Of a DNA stretch of 64,000 bases, positions 25,402 to 40,400 are shown one piece after another. Below the pieces are notes generated by a model. That model was not told the origin of the DNA. It saw only the letters and a list, made by a program, of their open reading frames with translations, and made no database searches. Source of the stretch: Embiotoca jacksoni (lineage: Eukaryota; Chordata; Actinopteri; Embiotocidae); assembly GCA_022577435.1 (NCBI GenBank), contig JAKOON010000110.1, positions 210,001 to 274,000 on the forward strand. The letters run 5' to 3'. Made by a program: the position numbers and the translations under genes. How positions within the stretch are numbered: position 1 is the first letter of the stretch; each line of letters begins with the position of its first letter.

Positions 25402-28400
25402 AATCAGTTTGTCCCTCCTCCAGCTGGTAATTAAAACTTTTTTAGCAGTTAAATAATACTAATGTTAGTTTCAGTTTAATTTGAACGTTCGGCTGCAGAG
25501 ATGTGTCACAGCTTTAAAACCGTCCTGATGCATCCACAGAGTTTACATCCCAGAATAAACATAGGTATACAGTCTGTGCTGGGAGGGACTGTCGTGTCAC
25601 ACTGTCTCCATCTCCTGGTCCTCTACATCAATGGAACTGTGTTTGATCACTGTGAGACGAACAGCTCTGTAAATCAGCAGGATATGTGTGTATCTGTGTG
25701 TAACTGTGTAACTGTGTGTATCTGTGTGTATCTGTTTGTAACTGTGTAACTGTGTGTAACTGTGTAACCGTGTGTAACTGTGTGTAACTGTGTGTCACTG
25801 TGTGTCACTGTGTGTAACTGTGTAACTGTGTCACAGTGTGTAACTGTGTGTAACTGTGTGCCACAGTGTAACTGTGTCACTATGTGTAACCGTGTAATTG
25901 TGTGTAACTGTGTGTCACTGTGTGTAACTGTGTAGCTGTGTGTAACTGTGGAATTGTGTGTAACTTTGTGTAACTGTGTAAATGTGTCAGTGTGTAACTG
26001 TGTGTAACTGTGTAATTGTGTGTAACTTTGTGTAACTGCGTGTAACTGTCACTGTTTGTAACTGTGTGTAACTGTGTGTAACTGTGTGTCACTGTGTGTA
26101 ACCGTGTAATTGTGTGTAACTGTGTGTCACTGTGTGTAACTGTGTAATTGTGTGTAACTGTGTAACTGCGTGTAACTGTGTCACTGTTTGTAACTGTGTG
26201 TAAATGTGTGTGTAACTGTGTCACAGTGTAACTGTGTGTAACTGTCACTGTGTGTCACTGTGTGTAACCGTGTCACTGTGTGTCACTGTGTGTCTGTGTG
26301 TAACTGTGTGTCACTGTGTGTCACGGTGTATCACTGTGTGTAACCGTGTAACTGTGTGTAATTGTGCAATTGTGTGTAAATTTGTGTAACTGTGTAACTG
26401 TGTCACTGTGTGTAACTGTGTGTAACTTTGTGTAAATGTGTGTAACTGTCACTGTGTGTAACTGTGTCACTGCGTAACTGTGTGTAACTGTGTAATTGTG
26501 CGTAACTTTGTGTAACTGTGTGTAACTATGTCACTTTGTAACTGTGTGTAACTGTGTGTAACTGTGTGTAACTGTGTCACTGTGTGTAACCATGTAATTG
26601 TGTGTAACTGTGTCATTGTTTGTAACTGTGTCACTGTGTGTAACCGTGTAATTGTGTGTAACTGTGTGTCACTGTTTGTAACTGTGTCACAGTGTGTAAC
26701 TGTGTCACAGTGTAACTGTGTCACTGTGCGTAACCGTGTAACTGTGTGTCACTGTGTGTAACTGTGTCACTGTATGTAACCATGTAATTGTGTGTATCTG
26801 TGTCACTGTGTGTCACTGTGTGTAACTGTGTAATTGTGTGTAACTGTGTAATTGTGTGTAACTTTGTGTAACTGTGTCACTGTGTGTAACTGTAATTGTG
26901 TGTAACTTTGTGTCACAGTGTAACTGTGTAACTGTGTGTAACCGTGTGTAACCGTGTAATTGTGTGTAACTGTGTGTCACTGTGTGTAACGGTGTAATTG
27001 TGTGTAACTTTGTGTAACTGCGTGTAACTGTGTCACTGTTTATAACCGTGTCACTGTGTGTCTGTGTGTAACTGTCACTGTGTGTCACTGTGTGTAACCG
27101 TGTCACTGTGTGTCTGTGTGTAACTGTGTCACTGTTTGTAACTGTGTGTAAATGTGTGTGTAACTGTGTCACAGTGTAACTGTGTGTAACTGTCACTGTG
27201 TGTAACCGTGTAACTGTGTAACTGTGTAATTGTGTGTAACTTTGTGTAACTGTGTAACTGTGTGTAACTGTGTCACTGTGTGTAACCATGTAATTGTGTG
27301 TAAGTGTGTCACTGTTTGTAACTGTGTGTCACAGTGTAACTGTGTCACTATGTGTAACTGTGTCACTGTGTGTAACCATGTCACTGTGTGTCACTGTGTG
27401 TAACCGTGTGTAACCGTGTGTCACTGTGTGTCATGTGTGTTACCGTGTGTCACTGTGTAACTGTGCGTAACTGTGTAATTGTGTAACTGTGTGTAACTGT
27501 GTAACTTTGTGTAACTGTGTAACTGTGTGTCACTGTGTGTAACTGTGTCACTGTGTAACTGTGTGTAACTGTGTCACTGTTTGTAACTGTGTCACAGTGT
27601 GTAACTGTGTGTCACAGTGTAACTGGGTGTAACTGTGTCACTGTTTGTAACTGTGTCACAGTGTGTAACTGTGTGTCACAGTGTAACTGGGTGTAACTGT
27701 GTCACTGTATGTAACCGTGTGTCACTGTGTGTAACTGTGTGTCACTGTGTGTAACCGTGTGTCACCGTGTAACTATGTGTAACTGTGTCACTGTGTGTAA
27801 CTATGTGTCACCGTGTGTCACTGTGTGTCACTGTGTGTAACTGTGTAACTGTGTAACTGCGTGTAACTGTGTAATTGTGTGTAACTTTGTGTAACTGTGT
27901 AATTGTGTCACTGTGTTTAACTGTGCAATTGTGTGTAATTGTAACTGCGTGTAACTGTGTCACTGTGTGTAACTGTGTAATTGTGTGTAACTGTGTGTCA
28001 CAGTGTAACTGTGTCACTGTGTGTAACCATGTAATTGTGTGTAAATGTGTCACGGTTTGTAACTGTGTGTCACTGTGTGTAACCGTGTAATTGTGTGTAA
28101 CTGTTTGTCAATGTGTGTCACCGTGTGTAACTGTGTAATTGTGTAACTGTGTGTAACTGTGTAATTGTGTGTAACTTTGTGTAACTGTGTCACTCCGTGT
28201 AACTGTGTAATTGTGTGTAACTGTGTCACTGTGTGTAACCATGTAATTGTGTGTAAGTGTGTCACTGTTTGTAACTATGTGTCATAGTGTAACTGTGTCA
28301 CTATGTGTAACCGTGTAATTGTGTGTAACTGTGTGTCACTGTGTGTCACTGTGTCACTGTGTGTAACCATGTCACTGTGTGTAACTGTGTGTCACTGTGT

Positions 28401-31400
28401 GTAACCGTGTGTCACTGTGTGTCATGTGTGTTACCGTGTGTCACTGTGTAACTGTGCGTAACTGTGTAATTGTGTAACTGTGTGTAACTGTGTAATTGTG
28501 TGTAACTTTGTGTAACTGTGTAACTGTGTAATTGTGTGTAACTTTGTGTAACTGTGTAACTGTGTGTCACTGTGTGTAACTGTGTCACTGTGTGTAACTG
28601 AGTCACTGTTTGTAACTGTGTGTAACCGGGTCAATGTTTGTAACTGTGTCACAGTGTGTAACTGTGTGTCACAGTGTAACTGGGTGTAACTGTGTCACTG
28701 TGTCACTGTATGTAACCGTGTGTCACTGTGTGTAACCGTGTGTCACCGTGTAACTATGTGTAACTGTGTCACTGTGTGTAACTATGTGTCACTGTGTGTC
28801 ACTGTGTGTAACTGTGTAACGGTGTAACTGTGTAATTGTGTGTAACTGTGTGTCACTGTGTGTCACGGTGTATCACTGTGTGTAACCGTGTAACTGTGTA
28901 ACTGCGTATAACTTTGTAATTGTGTGTAACTGTGTGTCACTGTGTGTCACGGTGTATCACTGTGTGTAACCGTGGAACTGTGTGTAACTGTGTAATTGTG
29001 TGTAACTTTGTGTAACTGTGTAATTGTGTCACTGTGTTTAACTGTGCAATTGTGTGTAACTGTAACTGCGTGGAACTGTGTCACTGTGTGTAGCTGTGTG
29101 TAACTGTGTAATTGTGTGTAACTTTGTGTAACTGTGTGTAACTGTGTCACTGTGAAACTGTGTCACTGTGTAACTGTGTGTAAATGTGTAATTGTGTGTA
29201 ACTGTGTGTCACAGTGTAACTGTGTCACTGTGTGTAACCGTGTAATTGTGTGTGACACTGTGTAAAACTGTGTCACTGTGTGTAACCATGTAATTGTGTG
29301 TAAATGTGTCACTGTTTGTAACTGTGTGTCACTGTGTGTAATTGTGTGTAACTGTTTGTCAATTTGTGTCACCGTGTGTAACTGTGTGTCACTGTGTGTA
29401 ACCGTGTGTCACCGTGTAACTATGTGTAACTGTGTCACTGTGTGTAACTATGTGTCACTGTGTGTCACTGTGTGTCACTGTGTGTAACTGTGTAACTGTG
29501 TAACTGCGTGTAACTGTGTAATTGTGTGTAACTTTGTGTAACTGTGTAATTGTGTCACTGTGTTTAACTGTGCAATTGTGTGTAACTGTAACTGCGTGTA
29601 ACTGTGTCACTGTGTGTAACTGTGTAATTGTGTGTAACTGTGTGTCACAGTGTAACTGTGTCACTGTGTGTAACCATGTAATTGTGTGTAACTGTGTCAT
29701 TGTTTGTAACTGTGTCACTGTGTGTAACCGTGTAATTGTGTGTAACTGTGTGTCACTGTTTGTAACTGTGTCACAGTGTGTAACTGTGTCACAGTGTAAC
29801 TGTGTCACTGTGCGTAACCGTGTAACTGTGTGTCACTGTGTGTAACTGTGTCACTGTATGTAACCATGTAATTGTGTGTATCTGTGTCACTGTGTGTCAC
29901 TGTGTGTAACTGTGTAATTGTGTGTAACTGTGTAATTGTGTGTAACTTTGTGTAACTGTGTCACTGTGTGTAACTGTAATTGTGTGTAACTTTGTGTCAC
30001 AGTGTAACTGTGTAACTGTGTGTAACCGTGTGTAACCGTGTAATTGTGTGTAACTGTGTGTCACTGTGTGTAACGGTGTAATTGTGTGTAACTTTGTGTA
30101 ACTGCGTGTAACTGTGTCACTGTTTATAACCGTGTCACTGTGTGTCTGTGTGTAACTGTCACTGTGTGTCACTGTGTGTAACCGTGTCACTGTGTGTCTG
30201 TGTGTAACTGTGTCACTGTTTGTAACTGTGTGTAAATGTGTGTGTAACTGTGTCACAGTGTAACTGTGTGTAACTGTCACTGTGTGTAACCGTGTAACTG
30301 TGTAACTGTGTAATTGTGTGTAACTTTGTGTAACTGTGTAACTGTGTGTAACTGTGTCACTGTGTGTAACCATGTAATTGTGTGTAAGTGTGTCACTGTT
30401 TGTAACTGTGTGTCACAGTGTAACTGTGTCACTATGTGTAACTGTGTCACTGTGTGTAACCATGTCACTGTGTGTCACTGTGTGTAACCGTGTGTAACCG
30501 TGTGTCACTGTGTGTCATGTGTGTTACCGTGTGTCACTGTGTAACTGTGCGTAACTGTGTAATTGTGTAACTGTGTGTAACTGTGTAACTTTGTGTAACT
30601 GTGTAACTGTGTGTCACTGTGTGTAACTGTGTCACTGTGTAACTGTGTGTAACTGTGTCACTGTTTGTAACTGTGTCACAGTGTGTAACTGTGTGTCACA
30701 GTGTAACTGGGTGTAACTGTGTCACTGTTTGTAACTGTGTCACAGTGTGTAACTGTGTGTCACAGTGTAACTGGGTGTAACTGTGTCACTGTATGTAACC
30801 GTGTGTCACTGTGTGTAACTGTGTGTCACTGTGTGTAACCGTGTGTCACCGTGTAACTATGTGTAACTGTGTCACTGTGTGTAACTATGTGTCACCGTGT
30901 GTCACTGTGTGTCACTGTGTGTAACTGTGTAACTGTGTAACTGCGTGTAACTGTGTAATTGTGTGTAACTTTGTGTAACTGTGTAATTGTGTCACTGTGT
31001 TTAACTGTGCAATTGTGTGTAATTGTAACTGCGTGTAACTGTGTCACTGTGTGTAACTGTGTAATTGTGTGTAACTGTGTGTCACAGTGTAACTGTGTCA
31101 CTGTGTGTAACCATGTAATTGTGTGTAAATGTGTCACGGTTTGTAACTGTGTGTCACTGTGTGTAACCGTGTAATTGTGTGTAACTGTTTGTCAATGTGT
31201 GTCACCGTGTGTAACTGTGTAATTGTGTAACTGTGTGTAACTGTGTAATTGTGTGTAACTTTGTGTAACTGTGTCACTCCGTGTAACTGTGTAATTGTGT
31301 GTAACTGTGTCACTGTGTGTAACCATGTAATTGTGTGTAAGTGTGTCACTGTTTGTAACTATGTGTCATAGTGTAACTGTGTCACTATGTGTAACCGTGT

Positions 31401-34400
31401 AATTGTGTGTAACTGTGTGTCACTGTGTGTCACTGTGTCACTGTGTGTAACCATGTCACTGTGTGTAACTGTGTGTCACTGTGTGTAACCGTGTGTCACT
31501 GTGTGTCATGTGTGTTACCGTGTGTCACTGTGTAACTGTGCGTAACTGTGTAATTGTGTAACTGTGTGTAACTGTGTAATTGTGTGTAACTTTGTGTAAC
31601 TGTGTAACTGTGTAATTGTGTGTAACTTTGTGTAACTGTGTAACTGTGTGTCACTGTGTGTAACTGTGTCACTGTGTGTAACTGAGTCACTGTTTGTAAC
31701 TGTGTGTAACCGGGTCAATGTTTGTAACTGTGTCACAGTGTGTAACTGTGTGTCACAGTGTAACTGGGTGTAACTGTGTCACTGTGTCACTGTATGTAAC
31801 CGTGTGTCACTGTGTGTAACCGTGTGTCACCGTGTAACTATGTGTAACTGTGTCACTGTGTGTAACTATGTGTCACTGTGTGTCACTGTGTGTAACTGTG
31901 TAACGGTGTAACTGTGTAATTGTGTGTAACTGTGTGTCACTGTGTGTCACGGTGTATCACTGTGTGTAACCGTGTAACTGTGTAACTGCGTATAACTTTG
32001 TAATTGTGTGTAACTGTGTGTCACTGTGTGTCACGGTGTATCACTGTGTGTAACCGTGGAACTGTGTGTAACTGTGTAATTGTGTGTAACTTTGTGTAAC
32101 TGTGTAATTGTGTCACTGTGTTTAACTGTGCAATTGTGTGTAACTGTAACTGCGTGGAACTGTGTCACTGTGTGTAGCTGTGTGTAACTGTGTAATTGTG
32201 TGTAACTTTGTGTAACTGTGTGTAACTGTGTCACTGTGAAACTGTGTCACTGTGTAACTGTGTGTAAATGTGTAATTGTGTGTAACTGTGTGTCACAGTG
32301 TAACTGTGTCACTGTGTGTAACCGTGTAATTGTGTGTGACACTGTGTAAAACTGTGTCACTGTGTGTAACCATGTAATTGTGTGTAAATGTGTCACTGTT
32401 TGTAACTGTGTGTCACTGTGTGTAATTGTGTGTAACTGTTTGTCAATTTGTGTCACCGTGTGTAACTGTGTGTCACTGTGTGTAACCGTGTGTCACCGTG
32501 TAACTATGTGTAACTGTGTCACTGTGTGTAACTATGTGTCACTGTGTGTCACTGTGTGTCACTGTGTGTAACTGTGTAACTGTGTAACTGCGTGTAACTG
32601 TGTAATTGTGTGTAACTTTGTGTAACTGTGTAATTGTGTCACTGTGTTTAACTGTGCAATTGTGTGTAACTGTAACTGCGTGTAACTGTGTCACTGTGTG
32701 TAACTGTGTAATTGTGTGTAACTGTGTGTCACAGTGTAACTGTGTCACTGTGTGTAACCATGTAATTGTGTGTAAATGTGTCACGGTTTGTAACTGTGTG
32801 TCACTGTGTGTAACCGTGTAATTGTGTGTAACTGTTTGTCAATGTGTGTCACCGTGTGTAACTGTGTAATTGTGTAACTGTGTGTAACTGTGTAATTGTG
32901 TGTAACTTTGTGTAACTGTGTCACTCCGTGTAACTGTGTAATTGTGTGTAACTGTGTCACTGTGTGTAACCATGTAATTGTGTGTAAGTGTGTCACTGTT
33001 TGTAACTATGTGTCATAGTGTAACTGTGTCACTATGTGTAACCGTGTAATTGTGTGTAACTGTGTGTCACTGTGTGTAACTGTGTCACTGTGTGTAACCA
33101 TGTCACTGTGTGTAACTGTGTGTCACTGTGTGTAACCGTGTGTCACTGTGTGTCATGTGTGTTACCGTGTGTCACTGTGTAACTGTGCGTAACTGTGTAA
33201 TTGTGTAACTGTGTGTAACTGTGTAATTGTGTGTAACTTTGTGTAACTGTGTAACTGTGTAATTGTGTGTAACTTTGTGTAACTGTGTAACTGTGTGTCA
33301 CTGTGTGTAACTGTGTCACTGTGTGTAACTGAGTCACTATTTGTAACTGTGTATAACCGGGTCAATGTTTGTAACTGTGTCACAGTGTGTAACTGTGTGT
33401 CACAGTGTAACTGGGTGTAACTGTGTCACTGTGTCACTGTATGTAACCGTGTGTCACTGTGTGTAACCGTGTGTCACCGTGTAACTATGTGTAACTGTGT
33501 CACTGTGTGTAACTATGTGTCACTGTGTGTCACTGTGTGTCACTGTGTGTAACTGTGTAACGGTGTAACTGTGTAATTGTGTGTAACTGTGTGTCACTGT
33601 GTGTCACGGTGTATCACTGTGTGTAACCGTGTAACTGTGTAACTGCGTATAACTGTGTAATTGTGTGTAACTGTGTGTCACTGTGTGTCACGGTGTATCA
33701 CTGTGTGTAACCGTGGAACTGTGTGTAACTGTGTAATTGTGTGTAACTTTGTGTAACTGTGTAATTGTGTCACTGTGTTTAACTGTGCAATTGTGTGTAA
33801 CTGTAACTGCGTGGAACTGTGTCACTGTGTGTAGCTGTGTGTAACTGTGTAATTGTGTGTAACTTTGTGTAACTGTGTGTAACTGTGTCACTGTGAAACT
33901 GTGTCACTGTGTAACTGTGTGTAAATGTGTAATTGTGTGTAACTGTGTGTCACAGTGTAACTGTGTCACTGTGTGTAACCATGTAATTGTGTGTAAATGT
34001 GTCACTGTTTGTAACTGTGTGTCACTGTGTGTAATTGTGTGTAACTGTTTGTCAATTTGTGTCACCGTGTGTAACTGTGTAATTGTGTAACTGTGTGTAA
34101 CTGTGTAATTGTGTGTAACTTTGTGTAACTGTGTCACTCTGTGTAACTGTGTAATTGTGTGTAACTTTGCGTACCTGTGTAACGGTGTGTCACTGTGTGT
34201 CATGGTGTGTAACTGTGTGTCACAGTGTAACGGTTTGTAACTGTGTCACTGTGTGTAACCGTGTGTCACTGTGTCACTATGTGTAACCGTGTAATTGTTT
34301 GTAACTGTGTCACTGTGTCACTGTGTGTCACTGTGTGTAACCGAGTAACTGTGTGTAACTGTGTAATTGTGTAACTGTGTGTAACTTTGTGTAACTGTGT

Positions 34401-37400
34401 GTCACAGTGTGTAACTGCGTAATTGTGCGTAACTGTCTGTCACTGTGTGTAACTGTGCGTAACTGTGTAATTGTGTAAATGTGTGCAACTGTGTGTAACT
34501 GTGTGTAACTGTGTAATTGCGTGTAACTTTGTCTAACTGTGTAACTGTGTGTCACTGTGTGTAACTGTGTAACTGTGTGTAACTGAGTGTAACTGTGTAA
34601 CTTTGTGTCACTGTGTGTAACTGTGTCACTGTTTGTAACTGTATGTAACTGGGTCACTGTTTGTAACTGTGTCACAGTGTGTAACTGTGTGTCACAGTGT
34701 AACTGGGTGTAACTGTGTCACTGTATGTAACCGTGTGTCACTGTGTGTAACCATGTAATTGTGTGTAACTCTGTGCAACTGTGTGTCACGGTGTGTAACT
34801 GTGTGTCACTGTGTGTAACCGTGTGTCACCGTGTAACTATGTGTAACTGTGTCACTGTGTGTAACTACGTGTCACTGTGTCACTGTGTGTCACTGTGTGT
34901 AACTGTGTAACTGTGTAACTGCGTGTAACTGTGTAATTGTGTGTAACTGTGTGTCACTGTGTGTCACGGTGTGTCACTGTGTGTAACCGTGTAACTGTGT
35001 AACTGTGTGTAACTGTGTAATTGTGTGTAACTTTGTGTAACTGTGTAATTGTGTCACTGTGTGTAACTGTGCAATTGTGTGTAACTGTAACTGCGTGCAA
35101 CTGTGTCACTGTGTGTAACTGTGTGTAACTGTGTAATTGTGTGTAACTTTGTGTAACTGTGTGTAACTGTGTCACTGTGAAACTGTGTCACTGTGTAACT
35201 GTGTGTAAATGTGTAATTGTGTGTAACTGTGTGTCACAGTGTAAAACTGTGTCACTGTGTGTAACCATGTAATTGTGTGTAAATGTGTCACTGTTTGTAA
35301 CTGTGTCACTGTGTGTAATCTTGTAATTGTGTGTAACTCTTTGTCACTGTGTGTCAACTTGTGTAACTGTGTAATTGTGTAACTGTGTGTAACTGTGTAA
35401 TTGTGTGTAACTTTGTGTAACGGTGTCACTCTGTGTAACTATAATTGTGTGTAACTTTGCGTAACTGTGTAACTGTGTGTCACTGTGTGTCATGGTGTGT
35501 AACTGTGTCGCTATGTGTAACCGTGTAATTGTTTGTAACTGTGTGTCACTGTGTCACTGTGTGTCACTGTGTGTAACCAAGTAACTGCGTGTAACTGTGT
35601 AATTGTGTAACTGTGTGTAACTGTGTAATTGTGTGTAACTTTGTGTAACTGTGTAACTGTGTGTCACAGGTTGTAACTGTGTAACCGTGTGTAACTGTGC
35701 CACTGTGTGTAACTGTGTCACTGTGTGTCACTGTGTGTCACTGTGCGTAACTGTGTCACTGTGTCACTGTGTGTCACTGTGTGTAACTGTGTCTCACTGT
35801 GTGTCACTGTGTGTAACCGTGTAACTTTGTGTAACTGCATGTAACTGTGTAACTGTGTAACTGCGTAATTGTGCGTAACTGTCTGTCACTGTGTGTAACT
35901 GTGTAATTGTGTAAATGTGTGCAACTGTGTGTAATTGTGTGTAACTGTGTAATTGCGTGTAACTTTGTGTAACTGTGTAACTGTGTGTCACTGTGTGTAA
36001 CTGTGTCACTGTGTCACTGTGTTTAACTGTGTCACTGTTTGTAACTGTGTGCAACTGTGTAACTGTGTCACTGTGTGTAACTGCGTCACTGTGTCACTGT
36101 GTTTAACTGCGTCACTGTGTGTAACTGCGTAACTTTGTGTAACTGCGTGTAACTGTGTAATTGTGTAACTGTGTGTAACTGTGTGTCACAGTGTGTAACT
36201 GTGTAACCGTGCAACTGTGTGTCAATGTGTGTAACTGTGTGTAACTGTGTCACTGTGTGTCACTGTGTAATCGTGTAACTTTGTGTAACTGCGTGTAACT
36301 GTGTAATTGTGTAACTGTGTGTAACTGTGTGTCACAGTGTGTAACTGTGTAACCGTGCAACTGTGTGTCAATGTGTGTAACTGTGTGTAACTGTGTCACT
36401 GTGTGTCACTGTGTAATCGTGTAACTTTGTGTAACTGCGTGTAACTGTGTAATTGTGTAACTGTGTAACTGCGTAATTTCGCGTAACTGTGTGTCACTGT
36501 GCATAACTGTGTGTCACTGTGTAACTGTGCGTAACTGTGTGCCACTGTGTGTCACAGTGTAACTGTGTGTCACTGTGTCACTGTGTGTCACCGTGTAACT
36601 GTGTGTAACTGTGTAAATGTGTAACTGTGTATAACTGTGTAATTGTGTGTAACTTTGTGTAACTGTGTGTCACTTTGTGTAACTGTGTAACTGTGTGTAA
36701 CTGTGTAATTGTGTGTAACTGTGTGTCACTGTAATTGTGTGTAACTGTGTGTCACTGTGTGTAACTGTGTGACTGTGTGTAACCGTGCAACTGTGTGTAA
36801 CTGTAATTGTGTGTAACTTTGTGTAACTGTGTCACTTTAATTGTTTGTAACTTTGTGTAACTGTGTGACTGAGTGTAACAGTGTCACTGTTTGTAACTGT
36901 TTCATAGTGTGTAACTGTGTCATAGTGTGTAACTGTGTCAAAGTGTGTAACTGTGTAATTGTGTGTAACTTTGTGTAACTGTAACTGTGTGTCACTGTGT
37001 GTAACGGTGTCACTGTGTAACTGTGTGTGACTGTGTCACTGTGTGTCACTGTGTGTAACTGTGTAAATGTGTGTAACTTTGCGTAACTGTGTCACTGTGT
37101 GTAACTGTGTCACTGTGTAACTGTGTGACTGTGTCAGTGTGTGTAACTGTGTGTAACTGTGTCTCACTGTGTCACTGTGTGTCACCGTGTAACTGTGTAA
37201 CTGTGTAAATGTGTAACTGTGTAATTGTGTGTAACTTTGTGTAACTGTGTGTCACTTTGTGTAACTGCGTAATTGTGCGTAACTGTGTGTCACTGTGTGT
37301 AACTGTTATTGTGTAACTGTTTGTAACTGTGTCACTGTGTGTAACCGTGAAACTGTGTGTAACTGTAATTGTGTAACTGTGTCACTGTGTGTAACTGTGT

Positions 37401-40400
37401 CACTGTGTAACTGTGTGTAACTGTGTAATTGTGTGTAACTGTGTGTCACTTTGTAATTGTGTGTAACTGTGTGTCACTGTGTGTAACTGTGTCACTGTGT
37501 GTAACTGTGTCTCACTGTGTCACTGTGTGTCACCGTGTAACTGTGTAACTGTGTAACTGTGTAATTGTGTGTAACTGTGTAATTGTGTGTAACTTTGTGT
37601 AACTGTGTGTCACTTTGTGTAACTGTGTAACTGTGTGTAACTGTGCAATTGTGTGTAACTGTGTGTCACTGTAATTGTGTGTCACTGTGCGTAACTGTGT
37701 AATTGTGTAACTGTGTGTAACTGTGTGTAACTGTGTTACTGTGTGTAACTGTGTCACTGTGTGTAACTGCGTAATTGTGCGTAACTGTGTGTCACTGTGT
37801 GTAACTGTTATTGTGTAACTGTTTGTAACTGTGTGTAACTGTGTCACTGTGTGTAACTGTGTCACTGTGTAACTGTGTGTAACTGTGTAATTGTGTGTAA
37901 CTGTGTGTCACTTTGTAATTGTGTGTAACTGTGTGTCACTGTGTGTAACTGTGTCACTGTGTGTAACCGTGTAACTGTGTGTAACTGTAATTGTGTAACT
38001 TTGTAAATGCATAACTGTGTAATTGTGTGTAACTTTGCGTAACTGTGTAACTGTGTGTAACTGTGTCACTGTAATTGTGTAACTTTGTAATTGCGTAACT
38101 GTGTAATTGTGTGTAACTTTGTGTAATTGTGTGACTTTGTGTAACTGTGTCACTGTTTGTAACTGTGTCATAGTGTGTAACTGTGTAATAGCGTGTAACT
38201 GTGTCACAGTGTAACTGTGTGTAACTGTATCACTGTGTGTAGCTGTGTAATTGTGTGTAACTTTGTGTAACTGTAACTGTGTGTCACTGTGTGTAACTGT
38301 GTTACTGTGTAACTGCGTGTGACTGTGTCACTGTGTGTCACTGTGTGTCACTGTGTAACTGTGTCACTGTGTGTAACCATGTAATTGTGTGTAAATGTGT
38401 CACGGTTTGTAACTGTGTGTCACTGTGTGTAACCGTGTAATTGTGTGTAACTGTTTGTCAATGTGTGTCACCGTGTGTAACTGTGTAATTGTGTAACTGT
38501 GTGTAACTGTGTAATTGTGTGTAACTTTGTGTAACTGTGTCACTCCGTGTAACTGTGTAATTGTGTGTAACTGTGTCACTGTGTGTAACCATGTAATTGT
38601 GTGTAAGTGTGTCACTGTTTGTAACTATGTGTCATAGTGTAACTGTGTCACTATGTGTAACCGTGTAATTGTGTGTAACTGTGTGTCACTGTGTGTAACT
38701 GTGTCACTGTGTGTAACCATGTCACTGTGTGTAACCGTGTGTCACCGTGTAACTATGTGTAACTGTGTCACTGTGTGTAACTATGTGTCACTGTGTGTCA
38801 CTGTGTGTCACTGTGTGTAACTGTGTAACGGTGTAACTGTGTAATTGTGTGTAACTGTGTGTCACTGTGTGTCACGGTGTATCACTGTGTGTAACCGTGT
38901 AACTGTGTAACTGCGTATAACTGTGTAATTGTGTGTAACTGTGTGTCACTGTGTGTCACGGTGTATCACTGTGTGTAACCGTGGAACTGTGTGTAACTGT
39001 GTAATTGTGTGTAACTTTGTGTAACTGTGTAATTGTGTCACTGTGTTTAACTGTGCAATTGTGTGTAACTGTAACTGCGTGGAACTGTGTCACTGTGTGT
39101 AGCTGTGTGTAACTGTGTAATTGTGTGTAACTTTGTGTAACTGTGTGTAACTGTGTCACTGTGAAACTGTGTCACTGTGTAACTGTGTGTAAATGTGTAA
39201 TTGTGTGTAACTGTGTGTCACAGTGTAACTGTGTCACTGTGTGTAACCATGTAATTGTGTGTAAATGTGTCACTGTTTGTAACTGTGTGTCACTGTGTGT
39301 AATTGTGTGTAACTGTTTGTCAATTTGTGTCACCGTGTGTAACTGTGTAATTGTGTAACTGTGTGTAACTGTGTAATTGTGTGTAACTTTGTGTAACTGT
39401 GTCACTCTGTGTAACTGTGTAATTGTGTGTAACTTTGCGTACCTGTGTAACGGTGTGTCACTGTGTGTCATGGTGTGTAACTGTGTGTCACAGTGTAACG
39501 GTTTGTAACTGTGTCACTGTGTGTAACCGTGTGTCACTGTGTCACTATGTGTAACCGTGTAATTGTTTGTAACTGTGTCACTGTGTCACTGTGTGTCACT
39601 GTGTGTAACCGAGTAACTGTGTGTAACTGTGTAATTGTGTAACTGTGTGTAACTTTGTGTAACTGTGTGTCACAGTGTGTAACTGCGTAATTGTGCGTAA
39701 CTGTCTGTCACTGTGTGTAACTGTGCGTAACTGTGTAATTGTGTAAATGTGTGCAACTGTGTGTAACTGTGTGTAACTGTGTAATTGCGTGTAACTTTGT
39801 CTAACTGTGTAACTGTGTGTCACTGTGTGTAACTGTGTAACTGTGTGTAACTGAGTGTAACTGTGTAACTTTGTGTCACTGTGTGTAACTGTGTCACTGT
39901 TTGTAACTGTATGTAACTGGGTCACTGTTTGTAACTGTGTCACAGTGTGTAACTGTGTGTCACAGTGTAACTGGGTGTAACTGTGTCACTGTATGTAACC
40001 GTGTGTCACTGTGTGTAACCATGTAATTGTGTGTAACTCTGTGCAACTGTGTGTCACGGTGTGTAACTGTGTGTCACTGTGTGTAACCGTGTGTCACCGT
40101 GTAACTATGTGTAACTGTGTCACTGTGTGTAACTACGTGTCACTGTGTCACTGTGTGTCACTGTGTGTAACTGTGTAACTGTGTAACTGCGTGTAACTGT
40201 GTAATTGTGTGTAACTGTGTGTCACTGTGTGTCACGGTGTGTCACTGTGTGTAACCGTGTAACTGTGTAACTGTGTGTAACTGTGTAATTGTGTGTAACT
40301 TTGTGTAACTGTGTAATTGTGTCACTGTGTGTAACTGTGCAATTGTGTGTAACTGTAACTGCGTGCAACTGTGTCACTGTGTGTAACTGTGTGTAACTGT

